A stretch of 64,000 bases of DNA from an uncultured Clostridia bacterium (lineage in GTDB: Bacteria > Bacillota > Clostridia > Christensenellales > Borkfalkiaceae): contig CANQOY010000002.1 of NCBI GenBank assembly GCA_947625605.1, forward strand, positions 1 through 64,000. Reading direction: 5' to 3'. Position numbers and translations under genes: made by a program. Shown here piece after piece: positions 34,628 through 44,464 of this stretch. The stretch's first letter is position 1; each line of letters begins with the position of its first letter. Under the pieces are notes generated by a model. That model worked only from the letters and a program-made list of their open reading frames with translations, was not told the origin of the DNA and made no database searches.

Positions 34628-37600
34628 TTAGACCATGTTTGTTTCGTAAATATAATACAGAGTGTAAACAATTTCGTCCCAAGTAAGCAGTCCTTTGCCC
34701 ACCGCAACCTTGAAGTATGCCCACGGTGCAGCGTAGAACATCTCTTCGGGCATGAGGGCCTTGAAGTCCTCATAGGTGTAGAGACCGTACTTCTCAATGT
34801 CGGCTTGCATCTTCGCCTCGTCGTACTTCATGGTGCCTTCCTCGTACTCGAAGTAGTTCACGAAGCCCCTGCTCTGTCCGGGGAATGCGGTGAGCGCAAG
34901 TATACCCTCTGCAACCGTGTTGAGGTTGCCGATCGTAACGGGAGAATAGATCTTGACGATTTCTCTCTTTGCCGAACCGCCTACGAGAACCGTCGAACTC
35001 TCTACCGCTTCGCCGTTCACATACTCTACGCTTGCGAACCGATGGCCGATATAGTCCCCCAAATTCTTCGCGTTAATGAACACATAGCCGCCGACATCGA
35101 GGTCGAAGAACGCATGCTCGTTCGCAATCCGTAATTTCGTCCCGTTCGCAAAATGGAGCGTGATAACATCGGAGGGCTGTGCGGGCAGATTTGCATGCGC
35201 ATTAAAGAGAAGTTTTGCCCCCTCATACTTGCCGGTATAGTGATTGTAGACCAAGAGCACGTCGTCCATCGTCAGATCCTCGACCTTCTTCTGCGTGCCG
35301 TCGGCAAGATTGACGAGCGTTCCTTCGACAAGACACCAACCTGTATCCTCAGTTTCGATCGAAATGGATACATCGCCCTCCGGCATAATGAATTCTTGGT
35401 CTTCGCTTGTGGCAACAAGTCCGTCCACATTCGAAGTCACGGAATTCAAAGCAGTATCTGTTTTTAAGGTTATCGTGAGCTTGACCGTCGCACCCGCGGG
35501 CACCTGGAATGAAGAACCCTGCTTAACCGCTTGTGTCTGACCGCTGAACGTAACGGAGGCCGTCGAGCCGTTTTCCAACGTCACCGGCGAGAAAGACAAA
35601 GTAAACGTCTTAACCTCCCATTGCGCATAGAGGTTGAGCGCACCCCCTGCGAAATCGGCTGCATTGAGCGTCGTTTTTTCGCCATTTCCGTTTGCATCCG
35701 TAGTCCAATGTGTGAAGTTGTAGTTTTTACGCTCGGGAACATATTCCGTGAGCTCAAATTCTTCGAGCCGATCGCTTCGGATATTGACGGTGAGAGTTTC
35801 TTCTCCTCTGATGACAGCCCCGTCTCCGTTCGCATGGAATACCACGGTATACGTTGTGACCTCTTCGGGCAATTTTTGGAATTTCCCGTAGAGCTTCAAT
35901 TTGCTGCCCACTTCGAGATACTTGCTGTATTCTTCTGCCGAGATATTTTTGATCTCCTGCGTACAGCTTTCATCGGTAAACCAACCCATAAACTCGAATC
36001 CATCGAGGGTGGCGTCTCGCAATTCCATGCCCTTCTTCGGGAAGGCGGAGGAATTGTTGGGATTGGGCGTACCCTCGGGGGTCACGGTCTCATCCCCCGT
36101 CTCATTCTTGTAGACGTAATCGAATTCAATACCAAACGTGGAATCGTCGGTGATCCAGCCGCCGTCCTTCGAGGTATACGTGCCTGCCGCAAACGGCTGA
36201 GGACCGGACAGGGAGCCATTGTTGCTCCATATCTTGCCCGAAGTCGATGCGGTATAAGACTTCCATTTGACGCTAACGGCAGTGATCAACTCATATGAGG
36301 TCGCTTTCGCCGTGGTCACGATCAACGTCGCGCCGTCCCCAGTCGTCTCGACAAGGCCACCGAGTTCTTCCGCTTCCAATGTGCCGTTGACGACAAGTTT
36401 GCCCGCCCCGAGCTTTTGTTTCGCACCGTTCTCTGTTTCATACTTGGGCGCAGCGACATCGCCTGTCGACGTAGCGGGATCGACAAATTTATCGTCATAG
36501 ACGAAAAGCTTCTTGATCTTAAACGTAACATCTTTATCAATGGTAATCGAGCCGCCGGGAAGGATCTTCATATCCTGCGAAGTTGAAGTTACCGTGGCAG
36601 GCGCTCCGTTGGTATGGAAAACAAAATTATGATACCACGACACGGGGAACATGAGTCCTGCCGTACCGACATCAACGCCGATAACGGTCAACGTTAACGC
36701 ATTGATCGTAATCGATCCATAGCAATCCCACTTCGTTACTTTTGACTTAACATCATACTTTACTGAAACATAAGAATCGCTGAGCAGTTGAACAAAATGC
36801 CTCGCTCCGCCGATGAACTTCACGTCTGCCGTATTGTCATGGCTGCTTGCATACATGTTAGCATGAGCCAACAGGGTAGCACCGCTGTGCACCTCGTAAG
36901 TGCTTGTGATGTTCTGCAAATAGAACCGATTGAACGGAGCCGCAACCATGTAGTCGTAAATCGCCGAGAACTTGGTGCCGCCGCGGTGCTCTACGACGAC
37001 GAAGGGAATCGTCGTTGTGCCGCTTTGGATCACGACCTTCGAGCCGTTGTCTGCCGACTCTTCCTCAATGAAACCGTAAATATTCATCGTGCCCGTCGAG
37101 GTGAGTTTTGCGTTTGCCCCCAAAACGAGCTGCGCATACCCGGAATTAGTCTGACCTGCGGGACTTGCTCCCCCGCCGCCACCCGACGTGATCCCGCCGA
37201 TGTTGAGCGTCCCCGCATTTGTGAGCTCGATCCCCGCCGGAACCGTCACGGTCAAGTCGCAAAGATTTTTATCTCCGAGGGAAGAATACGTCTTATTGAG
37301 CTGTGTCGTACCATTCAGACCGGTGGTGTTCGTCTCTGCCCCGCTCTCCCCTACTTTTCTTGCCGTATCTTGTGTCGTGTCATACGGCAAGAACAATGTC
37401 ACGCCTGCTTTTACGGTATAATGGCCGCCTTCTACGCTGTAACCCGCTTCTTCGGCAACTTCCTTGGTCGCAAACGCCGTATCGTTCTTGACGACAATTT
37501 CGCCGTCTGTCGCCGTTGCAAGCGCGTCCTCGATCGTATAGAGCACGCCACTGTACTCCACCGATTTGAGCTTATACACGATTGTGAAAGTCTCGTTTGC

Positions 37601-40600
37601 GAGCGTATAATAGCCGCCCTCATCATTCAAGGTGGGCTTGAAGACCGCGAGATAGGTGCCGCCCACGGTGAACTCAACGCCGTTCTGATAAACCGCGGAG
37701 ATATGACTCTTCACATACGCGAGTTCCTCCTCGGTGAGAACTCTGCCGTTCTCGCCCGTGAACGAGTACACAAGCTCCACGTCTGCAAGATTTTCTTTGG
37801 CCACGCCGAAATCCGCTTCCAGCGCTTCCGCACGGACGGTGATTTTCTCCGATCTTGCCGTAAACGTCACCGTAACGGGATCGCTGTTTTCATAGTTGGC
37901 CTCGTCCGGATTGTAATACACGCTAACAGAGTTTTGACCCGCATCCACCGAACGTTCGCCGTCCTCAGCCAAGTAATAGCCATCCGGCAGAGGTACTTCT
38001 TTGAGCTTCATATTCAGGAAGCGCGCGATTTCGCCGAGACTGCTCAATTCCGCAACCGCCTTGGCCTTGTTGATGGTGATCGTGAACGTTTCGGTCGCAC
38101 CATCGTAATTCGTCGTCCCCTCGACAGTGAGCGTGACCGTGTAGGTGTTGGCGTTCTTGATCTCCGTAGCATCGTTTGTGACTTCTCCGAAGTTGGAAGT
38201 CGCCTTGCTCCAATCGATATCGAACACCTCGGCCTTATACGTCGCACTGTAAGTGTGATCATCGCCGCCTTTCACAAGATCGTCAAAGGTGATCTTGCTT
38301 GTGTCGATGACCGCCTGCGCCTTATCAATGACGAATTGCAGGGTCACCGCATTTTCATTTTCATGATCTTTCCACTTGTAGTTAGCTCCTTCCCCTTCGG
38401 TGAGAGTGAGCGTGACAGGGTAGTTGTTCACATCCGTGCCGCCGTTATTTGCGGTAACCTCATAGATTTCGTTGCCCGTGACATCCGCGGTTTGCGGTTG
38501 ACCGTTATAAGTCTTATGCGCGATCTCAGGCAGCTCAACAACGGCCTTCTCGATCTTGATCGTGTATTCCAGACGTTCCGAGAGCCCGACGACTTCGTAG
38601 TTCTCGAACTGCTTGAATTGATAACTGACGAAATATGTCCCCGCATTCTTGAACGAAGGGCCATCATGCTCCATGGGCTCAAGGTTGGAATTATAATAAG
38701 TGTACGTGACCGCGTCTTTCGGCTGCTCGTCATTGAAAAATCCTTCGAGAACGATGCCGACGTTGTGCGCCGTCTTATCATAGGTCCAAGTCGTGGTCTC
38801 GGGAAGTTTCACGGTAAGCTTTGCCTTGTTGATGGTGATGGTGAACTCTTGCTTCGTGCCATTCCAATTCTCGGAATCAGCGACGGTGAGCGTGACCGTG
38901 TAGGTTTTGGCGTTCCTGATCTCCGCCGCATCGTTTGTGACGGTTCCGAAGTTGGAAGTCGCCTTGCTCCAATCGACCTCGTAGGCCGCGCCCTTATACG
39001 TCGCACTGTAAGTGTGATCATTGTCGCCCTGCACAAGTTCGCCGAAGGTGATCTTGCTTGTGTCGATGACCGCCTGCGCCTTGCCAATGACAAAGTTGAA
39101 TTTCAGAACGGAAGGAGTCGCCTCTTCCTCTTCGTCGCTCCAACGATAGTTCTCCGCGTTGGTAATGCTTACCTCAACAGGATGGGTGCCGGCATTCGTC
39201 TGCACGTTGTCCTTTATGGACATGGTAGTCGCGTCGAACGCGTTGGGCGTGTAAGTCTGCGCATTACCCGTGAATGTGAAGGAGGTCAAATTCTCGGTGG
39301 GCTTTGTGAGCGGCGCCTTGTCGATGACGAATTGCAGGGTCAGAGGTTCACTGTTGCCGTTCGACCAGCGGTAGTTGGCGCTGTCTTTGAGCGTGAGGAC
39401 GACGTCATAGCTGCCCGCATCCGTTCCGCCTTCGTTGGTTGTGACATTGTAATCATCGGTATCGGAAACGTTAGCCTTTTGCTCTGCCTTATTATAGGTC
39501 GCATGCGAGATCGTGGGAGCCGTCACCTGCGCCTTAGCGATGATGATATTATATTGCCCTTCCGCATCGTTATAGTTTTCGTTGCCCGTGACGCGGTAGT
39601 TGACGGTATGGGTGGCCGCATTCGAGAACTGCGCGACCGTCTCCGTATATTGGTCGCCATTCTCTTTTTCATTATAAAGAATGGTGAATCCGTCGTCGCC
39701 TATGGCATGCACGGTGATCTCCACGCCCTGATCGCCCTTGTTGTAGGTGTAGGACTGTTCGGGCGCCTGTACCGTAAAGTTGGCCTTTTCGACATTGATG
39801 TCGAAGTGTCTCTTGGCCGTCTCGCAGTTGGGTGCGCTGATCTGGACATACACGGTATACTTGCCCGCATTGCGGATGGTGTAAGTTTCCCCAAATACGC
39901 CGTGATCATCGCCGATGCGATAGAGACAGGTGATCTTCTCCGCGGTAACGCCCTCCGCCGTGGCCTTGACGGGGAAGAAGTGCTCCTGCGCGTCATAGAC
40001 AAACGAAGTTTCGCTCGCATCGGGAAGGGTGATATTGAAGTCGGAAGTATCCAAAATGAGCGAGATCTGATACACCAAGTTGAAATTAGCGGTGACATCC
40101 GTCCCGTCATGGAGGATCTTGTAGCTCCCCTCTTTCCATTGGAAAGTCTTTCCGAACTGTTCGACATTCTGCGCTGTATATTCATCCGCGGCAGCCGATT
40201 CGGCGTTTGCAAAGACGACCGTGCCCACAAACTTAAAGCCGAGGCCGTCGTCACCGAACGCGGGCGTGAAGCTCCAATTTGCGCGGTCCGCCCACTTATG
40301 GCTCCCGTTCAAGCTGAGGGAGAAGGGACGCGGCGAAACGGTGAAGGAATGGGTGATCGTGCCGCGCTCGCGCGTTCCGCCCGACACGGTCAACGCGTAG
40401 TCGCTGTTTTCTTCAAAGGTGATGACCGTCTCATATTTGCCCACGGAGAAGTAGGGCTCGTTCGTCTCATAGGCCTCGCCGTTCTTGCGCAGAGCAACCG
40501 CAAAGGTCAGTTCCTTATCGAGAATGGATTCGCCGCTGAGCGTATACCAATTATAGGGCTTCTTGTCTTCGGCATAAATGGACCAACCGCTCTCGACGGT

Positions 40601-43576
40601 GAGGGTCACCTGCCGTGCGGACACGGTAAACTCTGCCGTGGAGGCCTCCTTCCCGCCATAGACATAGGTGATATCATAGTTGGATGAAGTGAGCCCCGTA
40701 GCGGCGAGCGAATACTCGGCCGCATGCAGGCGCTCGGACTTCAAGCTCTCTTCGGTATAGCTCTGCCCGTTCACGGTGTAGGTGAGAGTGCCGAGGTCGG
40801 CCTCCTCATCGTTTGCAACAAGGCCTTCGAGTATATGGGAGAGCTCGACAAAGCGGTAGCCGTAGGTGAAATCGGCAAAATCCTCCACTTCGGTCACTTT
40901 GACGGTAAGCGCCGCCTTTGCGACCTCAAAGGAACCCTCGGAATAGCTGATGGTGTAGTCATCGGAGGTATATCCGCCCGCGACGACCGTATAACTGCCC
41001 GCCTCGAAGAAGTCGCGCGCTTCATATTCGGCGCCGTCTTTTTTATAATTAAATGTACGCGTACCGCCGAGCGCCGTTTCGCTCTCACTGTTCTTGAAGC
41101 CGTCGAACGTTACGACGGGCGTGACCTTGTCGCCATACGTCAGAGAAGATACCGCCACGGTCACGGTGAGGGGCGCCTTCTCGATGGTAAAGGAAGCGGA
41201 CTGTACGGTGATTTCATAGTTCTGCGCCGTCGCGGAAGCCGTCGCGGTGTACGTCCCCGCATGGAAGCCTTCGACGGGCTTTCCATCGTCTCTCGAATAG
41301 GAGATCGCGGGCATGGTATGCCCGAACACCGTCTCTGGCGTCTCATTATTGACAAAGCCCGCATATCCAATGGAAGCGGCGGGACGCTCGCCATAGACAA
41401 GCTCGCTGTCCTCGATCGACACCGTCAGCGTGAGCGGCGCTTTTGTGATCTCGAAGGAGGTAGAAGTATAGCTGAGTTCGTAATTCGCCGCACTGAGCGT
41501 GTTTGCCACGCTTACGGTGTAAGAGCCAACGACAAACGAGATGCGCTCGTATGCCGCGCCTTCTTCATCGAAATAAGTGAATCGTGGCGTACCCGTTACG
41601 GCGCTTTCATTGTCGCCGTCCACAAATCCTTCATAGGTGATCGTAACCTGAGGGCTGGTCCCGTAGACATAGCTTGCATCCGCGCGGTCGATAGAAACTC
41701 CCACGGTAAGCGCCTGCTTGCCCACGGTGAAAGGCGCGGGTGCGGAGGGCGCGATCTCATAATTCTGATTGTCTTTGAGTACGGCCGTTGCCGTGTAGCT
41801 GCCTGCGGGAAGCAAGCCCGCCTTTTCATAGGGAGCGCCCTCTTTGAGGAACGTATAAGTGACGCTCTCCGCAAAATATGCAAGGTCGCGTTCCAATACG
41901 TTCTCGGGCACATAGCCGAGCGTGGGTTCCCCGCCGTACGTGCAACCCTCGGCAGTCGTGCGCGCGGTGATGGCACGCTTTGCCACCGTAAAGGTAGCTG
42001 CCTCGGGCAGGATGATCTCATATTCGGTGGAAGCAAATCCCTCCACCGTGACGGCATGCGTGCCCGCATCGAACAGGTCACCCTCAGACACGGCTGCCCC
42101 GTCACGCTTGAAAGTATGCGCACCAAGGTCGCTCGCGCTGTCGTCGTAGGCAAATTCGTCATAGGACAAAACGGGAGCAAAGGCGTCGCCGTATGTCAGG
42201 CTCGCATCGGCCAGATAGACATGGAGCGGCCGCTTCGTGACGGAGAAAGGCAGGGCCTCGGGATCGGTCACGCTGTAATTCTGCAAGGTCGGGATGTGCG
42301 TCTCCACCGTGTAGCTGCCCACGGTGAGGTTGCCCGTCACGGGGTCGCTGCCGCGGTAATAGGTGTATTCGGGGTTGATCGAAAGGGACTGTGCCGTATC
42401 GTTGAGGACAAAGCCCGTGTAGGTCAGATCGACCTGAGGCGAGCCGCTGCCGTAGACGATCGAGCTTTCCCGCAGGCTTGCCGAGACCGTGAGCGCGGCC
42501 TGCGACACGGAGAAGTGAAATACTTCGGAACTCTCATTCTTCGCATCCGCTTCCGCCGTCAGAAGCCCGTCTTTGAAGTTGGCGTTGAGATGGACGGAGA
42601 CCTCATAATTGCCCGCATTGCGCAGGGAGAAGATGCGGTCTTTCACGGACTGCTGTCTGCCGTTCACCGTCCATGTGAAGGTGTAGACGAGCCCGGCTGC
42701 CTGCCGCATGCCGGAGACGTAGAGCGAATTGCTTTCGTCCCCATACGCCATGGTGCCCTCGGAGAGCACGGTCGCGGGACCGATATCAATGTGATATTTG
42801 GCATAAACGTCCAGATCGCCCGCGGGCATTTCGGCGAGATCTGCCTCTTCGCCGAAGCCTTCGTCGAGGTACCACCCATCAAAGACGAACGCGTCCGCTA
42901 CGCCTTCGACGGGATCCCATGTGAGGTCGCCCTTGTACTCGACGTCCTCGGTGATCTCTTCGCCGAGGTAGTGACGGGTGAGGCGGTAGTGATTCTTCGC
43001 GTACACGGCCGTCACGCGCAGGCGTCCGCGCACATTGTCAAACGACCGATCCCACTCCACAAAGTGGTACCCCGTGATCTCGGGGAACGTGCTGTGATCG
43101 GGTTCCTCCGCAGAGTCGCCGCGATTCACCCATATAGGCTTATCATTAAGAATCATGCCTGCGTAGTCACCGAAGATTTCGGGATCATTCGGAAGGACAA
43201 ATTCCACCAAATACTTGGCTTCGACGGGACCGTCTCCCTTTTTCTCGCGCGAAAACACGGAGTAAAGCACTTCGTCCTTGTAGACGGGGAACGTCTCCGT
43301 CACGAGTTCGTCGCGATACTCGTTGTAGTTTTCCGACGCAGTCCAACCCTCGAAGGTGTAGAGATACCCATCCTCGGGATCGGCGGGAAGGGGATCGTTT
43401 TCGGGGAACGAAAACTCATTCCCCCATTCCACGGTCTCCTCGTAAAAGACTTCGCCGCCGTTCAGGAATTTGACCGTGCGCGTTTCCTTCGCGGCCTCGG
43501 TGGTGCATCCGTACCCCAAAAACGCAAAGGCGCATACGACCAAGAGGGCCGCAAACCATTTCCACTTCCACTTCAT
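34628..43576 (-). CDS. Giant repeat lipoprotein (InlB + MBG repeats) with C-terminal Hint autoprocessing domain
   Basis: 2,982 residues. A signal peptide ends in a weak lipobox (GYGC, Cys about 24). InlB-type repeats cover about 30-265. About seven MBG-type beta repeats (YGxxxP...F motifs) lie at about 365-960, and eight related YNG/YDK repeats at about 1130-1900. A glycine-rich, beta-helix-like stalk follows at about 2020-2480, then more InlB repeats at about 2500-2745. A Hint domain begins at Cys 2748 (CLVEGTLVNLADGTQKKVEDL) with block-B-like ANEHAFFD and SPVTIGNLNTVAEG. A final 80-residue tail (YDEAKMQADIEKYGLYTYEDF) is unrecognised. The start follows AAAGGAGAAACAGGT. There is no LPXTG motif. 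Likely a surface fibre or adhesin; the Hint domain suggests self-cleavage or self-attachment. Confidence 0.9.
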   Translation of the reverse strand: MKWKWKWFAALLVVCAFAFLGYGCTTEAAKETRTVKFLNGGEVFYEETVEWGNEFSFPENDPLPADPEDGYLYTFEGWTASENYNEYRDELVTETFPVYKDEVLYSVFSREKKGDGPVEAKYLVEFVLPNDPEIFGDYAGMILNDKPIWVNRGDSAEEPDHSTFPEITGYHFVEWDRSFDNVRGRLRVTAVYAKNHYRLTRHYLGEEITEDVEYKGDLTWDPVEGVADAFVFDGWYLDEGFGEEADLAEMPAGDLDVYAKYHIDIGPATVLSEGTMAYGDESNSLYVSGMRQAAGLVYTFTWTVNGRQQSVKDRIFSLRNAGNYEVSVHLNANFKDGLLTAEADAKNESSEVFHFSVSQAALTVSASLRESSIVYGSGSPQVDLTYTGFVLNDTAQSLSINPEYTYYRGSDPVTGNLTVGSYTVETHIPTLQNYSVTDPEALPFSVTKRPLHVYLADASLTYGDAFAPVLSYDEFAYDDSASDLGAHTFKRDGAAVSEGDLFDAGTHAVTVEGFASTEYEIILPEAATFTVAKRAITARTTAEGCTYGGEPTLGYVPENVLERDLAYFAESVTYTFLKEGAPYEKAGLLPAGSYTATAVLKDNQNYEIAPSAPAPFTVGKQALTVGVSIDRADASYVYGTSPQVTITYEGFVDGDNESAVTGTPRFTYFDEEGAAYERISFVVGSYTVSVANTLSAANYELSYTSTSFEITKAPLTLTVSIEDSELVYGERPAASIGYAGFVNNETPETVFGHTMPAISYSRDDGKPVEGFHAGTYTATASATAQNYEITVQSASFTIEKAPLTVTVAVSSLTYGDKVTPVVTFDGFKNSESETALGGTRTFNYKKDGAEYEARDFFEAGSYTVVAGGYTSDDYTISYSEGSFEVAKAALTVKVTEVEDFADFTYGYRFVELSHILEGLVANDEEADLGTLTYTVNGQSYTEESLKSERLHAAEYSLAATGLTSSNYDITYVYGGKEASTAEFTVSARQVTLTVESGWSIYAEDKKPYNWYTLSGESILDKELTFAVALRKNGEAYETNEPYFSVGKYETVITFEENSDYALTVSGGTRERGTITHSFTVSPRPFSLSLNGSHKWADRANWSFTPAFGDDGLGFKFVGTVVFANAESAAADEYTAQNVEQFGKTFQWKEGSYKILHDGTDVTANFNLVYQISLILDTSDFNITLPDASETSFVYDAQEHFFPVKATAEGVTAEKITCLYRIGDDHGVFGETYTIRNAGKYTVYVQISAPNCETAKRHFDINVEKANFTVQAPEQSYTYNKGDQGVEITVHAIGDDGFTILYNEKENGDQYTETVAQFSNAATHTVNYRVTGNENYNDAEGQYNIIIAKAQVTAPTISHATYNKAEQKANVSDTDDYNVTTNEGGTDAGSYDVVLTLKDSANYRWSNGNSEPLTLQFVIDKAPLTKPTENLTSFTFTGNAQTYTPNAFDATTMSIKDNVQTNAGTHPVEVSITNAENYRWSDEEEEATPSVLKFNFVIGKAQAVIDTSKITFGELVQGDNDHTYSATYKGAAYEVDWSKATSNFGTVTNDAAEIRNAKTYTVTLTVADSENWNGTKQEFTITINKAKLTVKLPETTTWTYDKTAHNVGIVLEGFFNDEQPKDAVTYTYYNSNLEPMEHDGPSFKNAGTYFVSYQFKQFENYEVVGLSERLEYTIKIEKAVVELPEIAHKTYNGQPQTADVTGNEIYEVTANNGGTDVNNYPVTLTLTEGEGANYKWKDHENENAVTLQFVIDKAQAVIDTSKITFDDLVKGGDDHTYSATYKAEVFDIDWSKATSNFGEVTNDATEIKNANTYTVTLTVEGTTNYDGATETFTITINKAKAVAELSSLGEIARFLNMKLKEVPLPDGYYLAEDGERSVDAGQNSVSVYYNPDEANYENSDPVTVTFTARSEKITVRAEALEADFGVAKENLADVELVYSFTGENGRVLTEEELAYVKSHISAVYQNGVEFTVGGTYLAVFKPTLNDEGGYYTLANETFTIVYKLKSVEYSGVLYTIEDALATATDGEIVVKNDTAFATKEVAEEAGYSVEGGHYTVKAGVTLFLPYDTTQDTARKVGESGAETNTTGLNGTTQLNKTYSSLGDKNLCDLTVTVPAGIELTNAGTLNIGGITSGGGGGASPAGQTNSGYAQLVLGANAKLTSTGTMNIYGFIEEESADNGSKVVIQSGTTTIPFVVVEHRGGTKFSAIYDYMVAAPFNRFYLQNITSTYEVHSGATLLAHANMYASSHDNTADVKFIGGARHFVQLLSDSYVSVKYDVKSKVTKWDCYGSITINALTLTVIGVDVGTAGLMFPVSWYHNFVFHTNGAPATVTSTSQDMKILPGGSITIDKDVTFKIKKLFVYDDKFVDPATSTGDVAAPKYETENGAKQKLGAGKLVVNGTLEAEELGGLVETTGDGATLIVTTAKATSYELITAVSVKWKSYTASTSGKIWSNNGSLSGPQPFAAGTYTSKDGGWITDDSTFGIEFDYVYKNETGDETVTPEGTPNPNNSSAFPKKGMELRDATLDGFEFMGWFTDESCTQEIKNISAEEYSKYLEVGSKLKLYGKFQKLPEEVTTYTVVFHANGDGAVIRGEETLTVNIRSDRLEEFELTEYVPERKNYNFTHWTTDANGNGEKTTLNAADFAGGALNLYAQWEVKTFTLSFSPVTLENGSTASVTFSGQTQAVKQGSSFQVPAGATVKLTITLKTDTALNSVTSNVDGLVATSEDQEFIMPEGDVSISIETEDTGWCLVEGTLVNLADGTQKKVEDLTMDDVLLVYNHYTGKYEGAKLLFNAHANLPAQPSDVITLHFANGTKLRIANEHAFFDLDVGGYVFINAKNLGDYIGHRFASVEYVNGEAVESSTVLVGGSAKREIVKIYSPVTIGNLNTVAEGILALTAFPGQSRGFVNYFEYEEGTMKYDEAKMQADIEKYGLYTYEDFKALMPEEMFYAAPWAYFKVAVGKGLLTWDEIVYTLYYIYETNMV
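34881..35335 (-). other. Hint (hedgehog/intein) domain coding segment
   Basis: It encodes residues 2748 to about 2900 of the giant protein. The first residue is Cys in a block-A context (WCLVEGTLVNLADG), a DLTMDDVLLVYNHYTGKYE linker follows, a block-B-like LRIANEH supplies the His of the usual TxxH, and a terminal strand VKIYSPVTIGNLNTVAEG corresponds to block F. The C-terminal His-Asn pair plus Cys/Ser/Thr needed for protein splicing is not seen, so cleavage or transfer at Cys 2748 is more likely than splicing. Confidence 0.7.
38127..38323 (-). repeat. 197-bp direct repeat, copy A, in the giant gene
   Basis: About 85-90% identical by eye to 38886-39082, same orientation and same length. It encodes the KITFDDLVKGGDDHTYSATYK...TVTLTV repeat unit. 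Confidence 0.85.
38886..39082 (-). repeat. 197-bp direct repeat, copy B, in the giant gene
   Basis: Partner of 38127-38323, encoding KITFGELVQGDNDHTYSATYK...TVTLTV. Conservation at third codon positions points to recent duplication or gene conversion. Confidence 0.85.
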
Positions 43577-43672
43577 ACCTGTTTCTCCTTTTCAAGAGGT
43601 ATTTTTTCTGCGCAGAGAGCGCAAGGACCTGTCTTTTTTCTCCAAATATTAGTATTTTGAAGTTTGCTTCTA

Positions 43673-43702
43673 TTATAACAAATCGGGTGCGATCCCCGCA
43701 AG
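43673..43702 (-). promoter_or_regulatory. Promoter of the giant repeat lipoprotein
   Basis: TTGCGG, 18-bp spacer, TATAAT on the minus strand, with a leader of about 90 nt. A second possible TTGACA lies farther upstream (about 43,766) with a poor -10. The rest of the 43577-43850 gap shows no gene. Confidence 0.5.
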
Positions 43703-43851
43703 AAAAAACCGCCACGATGCGCGCACTTTCGACATTTTATTTTAGAAAAAACGCAATTTTGTCAAATATTTTATAATGGATTCAATTTCTTGGATAAATT
43801 GATGGCGGGGTGGCGGGCTCCGAGAGCCCTCTTTTCGCCCGTTTTTTGCAT

Positions 43852-43878
43852 GAAAAAAGGCTGCGGCGCTCCGCAGCC
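43852..43878 (-). terminator. Intrinsic terminator of rnpB
   Basis: GGCTGCGG/CCGCAGCC with a 4-nt loop and six T on the minus strand, directly after the RNase P RNA. Confidence 0.85.
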
Positions 43879-43892
43879 AACGCATTCACATC

Positions 43893-44287
43893 CTCCGAGA
43901 CGGGCCTGTAAGCCGGGTTCTGTCTGGCACGGCCATTTATCTAGGCCTACCGTCGCCGATAGGCTCGAGCGTTATTCACGGCTTCGCTCGGACGGGCAGC
44001 CCTCTGTGAACGAAGCCCAAACTTGCATCGGACGGGGTTTACATGGCACGGGGCGTTACCGTCCCGTCGGTGAGCTCTTACCTCGCCTTTCCATCCTTAC
44101 CCGCCGCCGCGGAGATCTCTCCCCGCGGGCACCCTGCAAAAACAGGGATTCGGCAGGCGGTCTATTTCTGTTGCACTTTCCTTGAAGTCGCCTTCACCTG
44201 ACGTTATCAGGCGTCCTGCCCTGTGATGCCCGGACTTTCCTCATCGTGCTCTGATCGCACGCCGCGGCCGCGCAGCCCGCTCGGATT
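43893..44287 (-). ncRNA. rnpB: RNase P RNA (bacterial class A)
   Basis: Catalytic RNA of RNase P, which matures tRNA 5' ends. Read on the minus strand it has the CR-I core GAGGAAAGTCCGGGC near the 5' end, the conserved ACAGAAAT (CR-IV), and the 3' GACAGAACCCGGCTTAC. P1 can be drawn between CCGAGCGGGC at the 5' end and GCCCGTCTCGG at the 3' end (one bulge). Boundaries are estimated from the promoter and P1. An extended -10 (TGCTATAAT) lies just upstream and an intrinsic terminator just downstream. Confidence 0.93.
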
Positions 44288-44293
44288 GCCCCC

Positions 44294-44302
44294 ATTATAG
44301 CA
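44294..44302 (-). promoter_or_regulatory. Extended -10 promoter of rnpB
   Basis: TGTGC-TATAAT on the minus strand, 7 nt before the inferred 5' end of RNase P RNA. The -35 region is not recognisable. Confidence 0.65.
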
Positions 44303-44394
44303 CAAACGCAGAAAAATAGCTCGCTTTTTTGCCGCTCTGCGCAAAAAAATATTTCGGCAAAGGAAAACCCCCGCCGAAGGCCGCGCCAAGCGGC

Positions 44395-44424
44395 GCAAAA
44401 AAGGAGGCGCCGCTTGGCGTCTCC
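44395..44424 (-). terminator. Intrinsic terminator of the radC-kinase-regulator operon
   Basis: GGAGACGCC/GGCGCCTCC (one mismatch) around AAGC, then TTTTTT on the minus strand, about 40 nt after the response regulator stop. Confidence 0.75.
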
Positions 44425-44464
44425 TCTGCATCTTTGAGCTTGAATCGCGGTACCATGTCCGAGA

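Noticed and set aside
36788-43660. Long plus-strand ORFs (1,299 and 978 codons) opposite the giant lipoprotein gene
   Set aside because: Cys/Arg-rich translations without domains; the minus strand has signal peptide, repeats, Hint domain and a ribosome site.
43812-43835. Plus-strand terminator GGGCTC-CGA-GAGCCC-TCTTTT
   Set aside because: No plus-strand gene precedes it; probably chance or a remnant next to the rnpB terminator.
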